The notes under the pieces: model-generated
Told to the model about the DNA's origin: nothing
Seen by the model: only the letters and a program-made list of their open reading frames with translations
Databases searched by the model: none
Shown: piece after piece, positions 23,495 through 23,785 of the stretch
Layout of the letters: the number at the start of each line of letters is the position of its first letter
Position numbering within the stretch: the first letter of the stretch is position 1
Made by a program: the position numbers and the translations under genes
NCBI GenBank assembly: GCA_045632625.1
Contig: JAZQWZ010000045.1
Coordinates: 1 to 23,785 of the forward strand
DNA: 23,785 bases
Origin: Scatosoma sp045632625
GTDB lineage: Bacteria > Bacillota > Clostridia > Christensenellales > Borkfalkiaceae
Reading direction: 5' to 3'

Positions 23495-23785
23495 TTAGCT
23501 TATTACCGCCAACACTGCATCCGATTCCACGTTTGCACCCTTCGTTGTTTGGAAATGCACAACGCCGTCGCAAGGAGCCGTGATATCATTGTCCATTTTC
23601 ATGGCTTCAAGAACCAAGATCGGTTCATCTTTCTTTACACTTGCGCCGTCTGCAACCAAAAGGTTTTTAATAAGACCGGGGAACGGAGAAAGTACCTTTT
23701 CGCCGTTTGCAGGCGCTGCTTTGGGAGCAGGAGCCGCCACGGGCGCAGGAGCAGCCGCGGGAGCAGGTGCTGCAACAGGTGCAGG
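23495..23785 (-). CDS. Biotin carboxyl carrier protein of the Na+ pump decarboxylase, N-terminus outside the window
   Basis: This is the biotinylated carrier that shuttles the carboxyl group between the alpha and beta subunits. Ninety-six residues are visible, with no start inside the window; the frame runs through the edge. It begins with a Pro/Ala-rich flexible linker (about 27 residues) and then a biotinyl domain with the biotinylation site EAMKMDN (Lys in AMKM) and the mirrored half around GVVHFQTTKGANVESDAVL. A GTG at 23740 is an internal valine of the linker, not a start. It is 19 bases upstream of oadB. It is either a separate carrier (GcdC/MmdC-like) or the C-terminal end of a longer protein. 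Confidence 0.9.
   Translation of the reverse strand, partial: PAPVAAPAPAAAPAPVAAPAPKAAPANGEKVLSPFPGLIKNLLVADGASVKKDEPILVLEAMKMDNDITAPCDGVVHFQTTKGANVESDAVLAVIS

Noticed and set aside
23738..23740. GTG as start of the biotin carrier
   Set aside because: The frame is open to the window edge and upstream residues continue the same Pro/Ala linker, so the gene starts outside the window.

Overview
The window comes from a low-to-moderate-GC, spore-forming Clostridia-type Firmicute, most likely anaerobic and uncultivated. Hand counts in two stretches gave about 36 % and 45 % GC. The evidence for this assignment is a complete spoIIIAA-AH operon, spoIVB, a DacF-type carboxypeptidase, AGGAGG-like ribosome binding sites with frequent TTG starts, and a biotin-dependent Na+-pumping decarboxylase. 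No species can be named from sequence alone. Every convincing gene is on the minus strand, so transcription runs from high to low coordinates. No rRNA, tRNA, CRISPR array, insertion sequence or prophage gene was seen, and no stretch over 150 bases lacks a gene or signal.

Layout in transcription order. (1) 23785-20481: a Na+-translocating decarboxylase operon with a biotin carrier (5' end outside the window), a beta subunit carrying a large duplicated insertion, and a carboxyltransferase alpha subunit, closed by a 12-bp hairpin. (2) 20366-19113: a YhiN/HI0933-type flavoprotein. (3) 19094-15134: a clear sigma-A promoter, then an AroH chorismate mutase-cytidylate kinase fusion, a PlsC-type acyltransferase, and an IspH-ribosomal protein S1 fusion, ending in tandem terminators. 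(4) 15085-10542: the eight-gene spoIIIA operon encoding the mother-cell side of the feeding-tube/channel complex, behind a candidate sigma-E promoter that may give a leaderless mRNA. (5) 10502-2310: an Asp23-family gene behind an extended -10 promoter overlapped by a perfect 21-bp palindrome, then nusB, folD, ispA, dxs, tlyA, nadK, argR and recN. (6) 2228-1: spoIVB and dacF, the latter running off the window.

The genes combine sporulation (spoIIIA, spoIVB, dacF), isoprenoid synthesis (dxs, ispA, ispH), one-carbon, NADP and aromatic metabolism (folD, nadK, aroH), lipid synthesis (plsC), translation and transcription (S1, nusB, tlyA), and energy conservation (oad). Gene order is close to the standard Bacillus/Clostridium arrangement, but xseA-xseB are absent between folD and ispA, and spo0A does not follow spoIVB.

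The most unusual points are the AroH-Cmk fusion, a consensus Shine-Dalgarno inside the ispH-S1 fusion exactly at the domain junction, the repeat-bearing insertion in OadB, a Dxs lacking about 30 residues of its mobile segment, a very compact SpoIIIAG, and the palindrome over the asp23 promoter.
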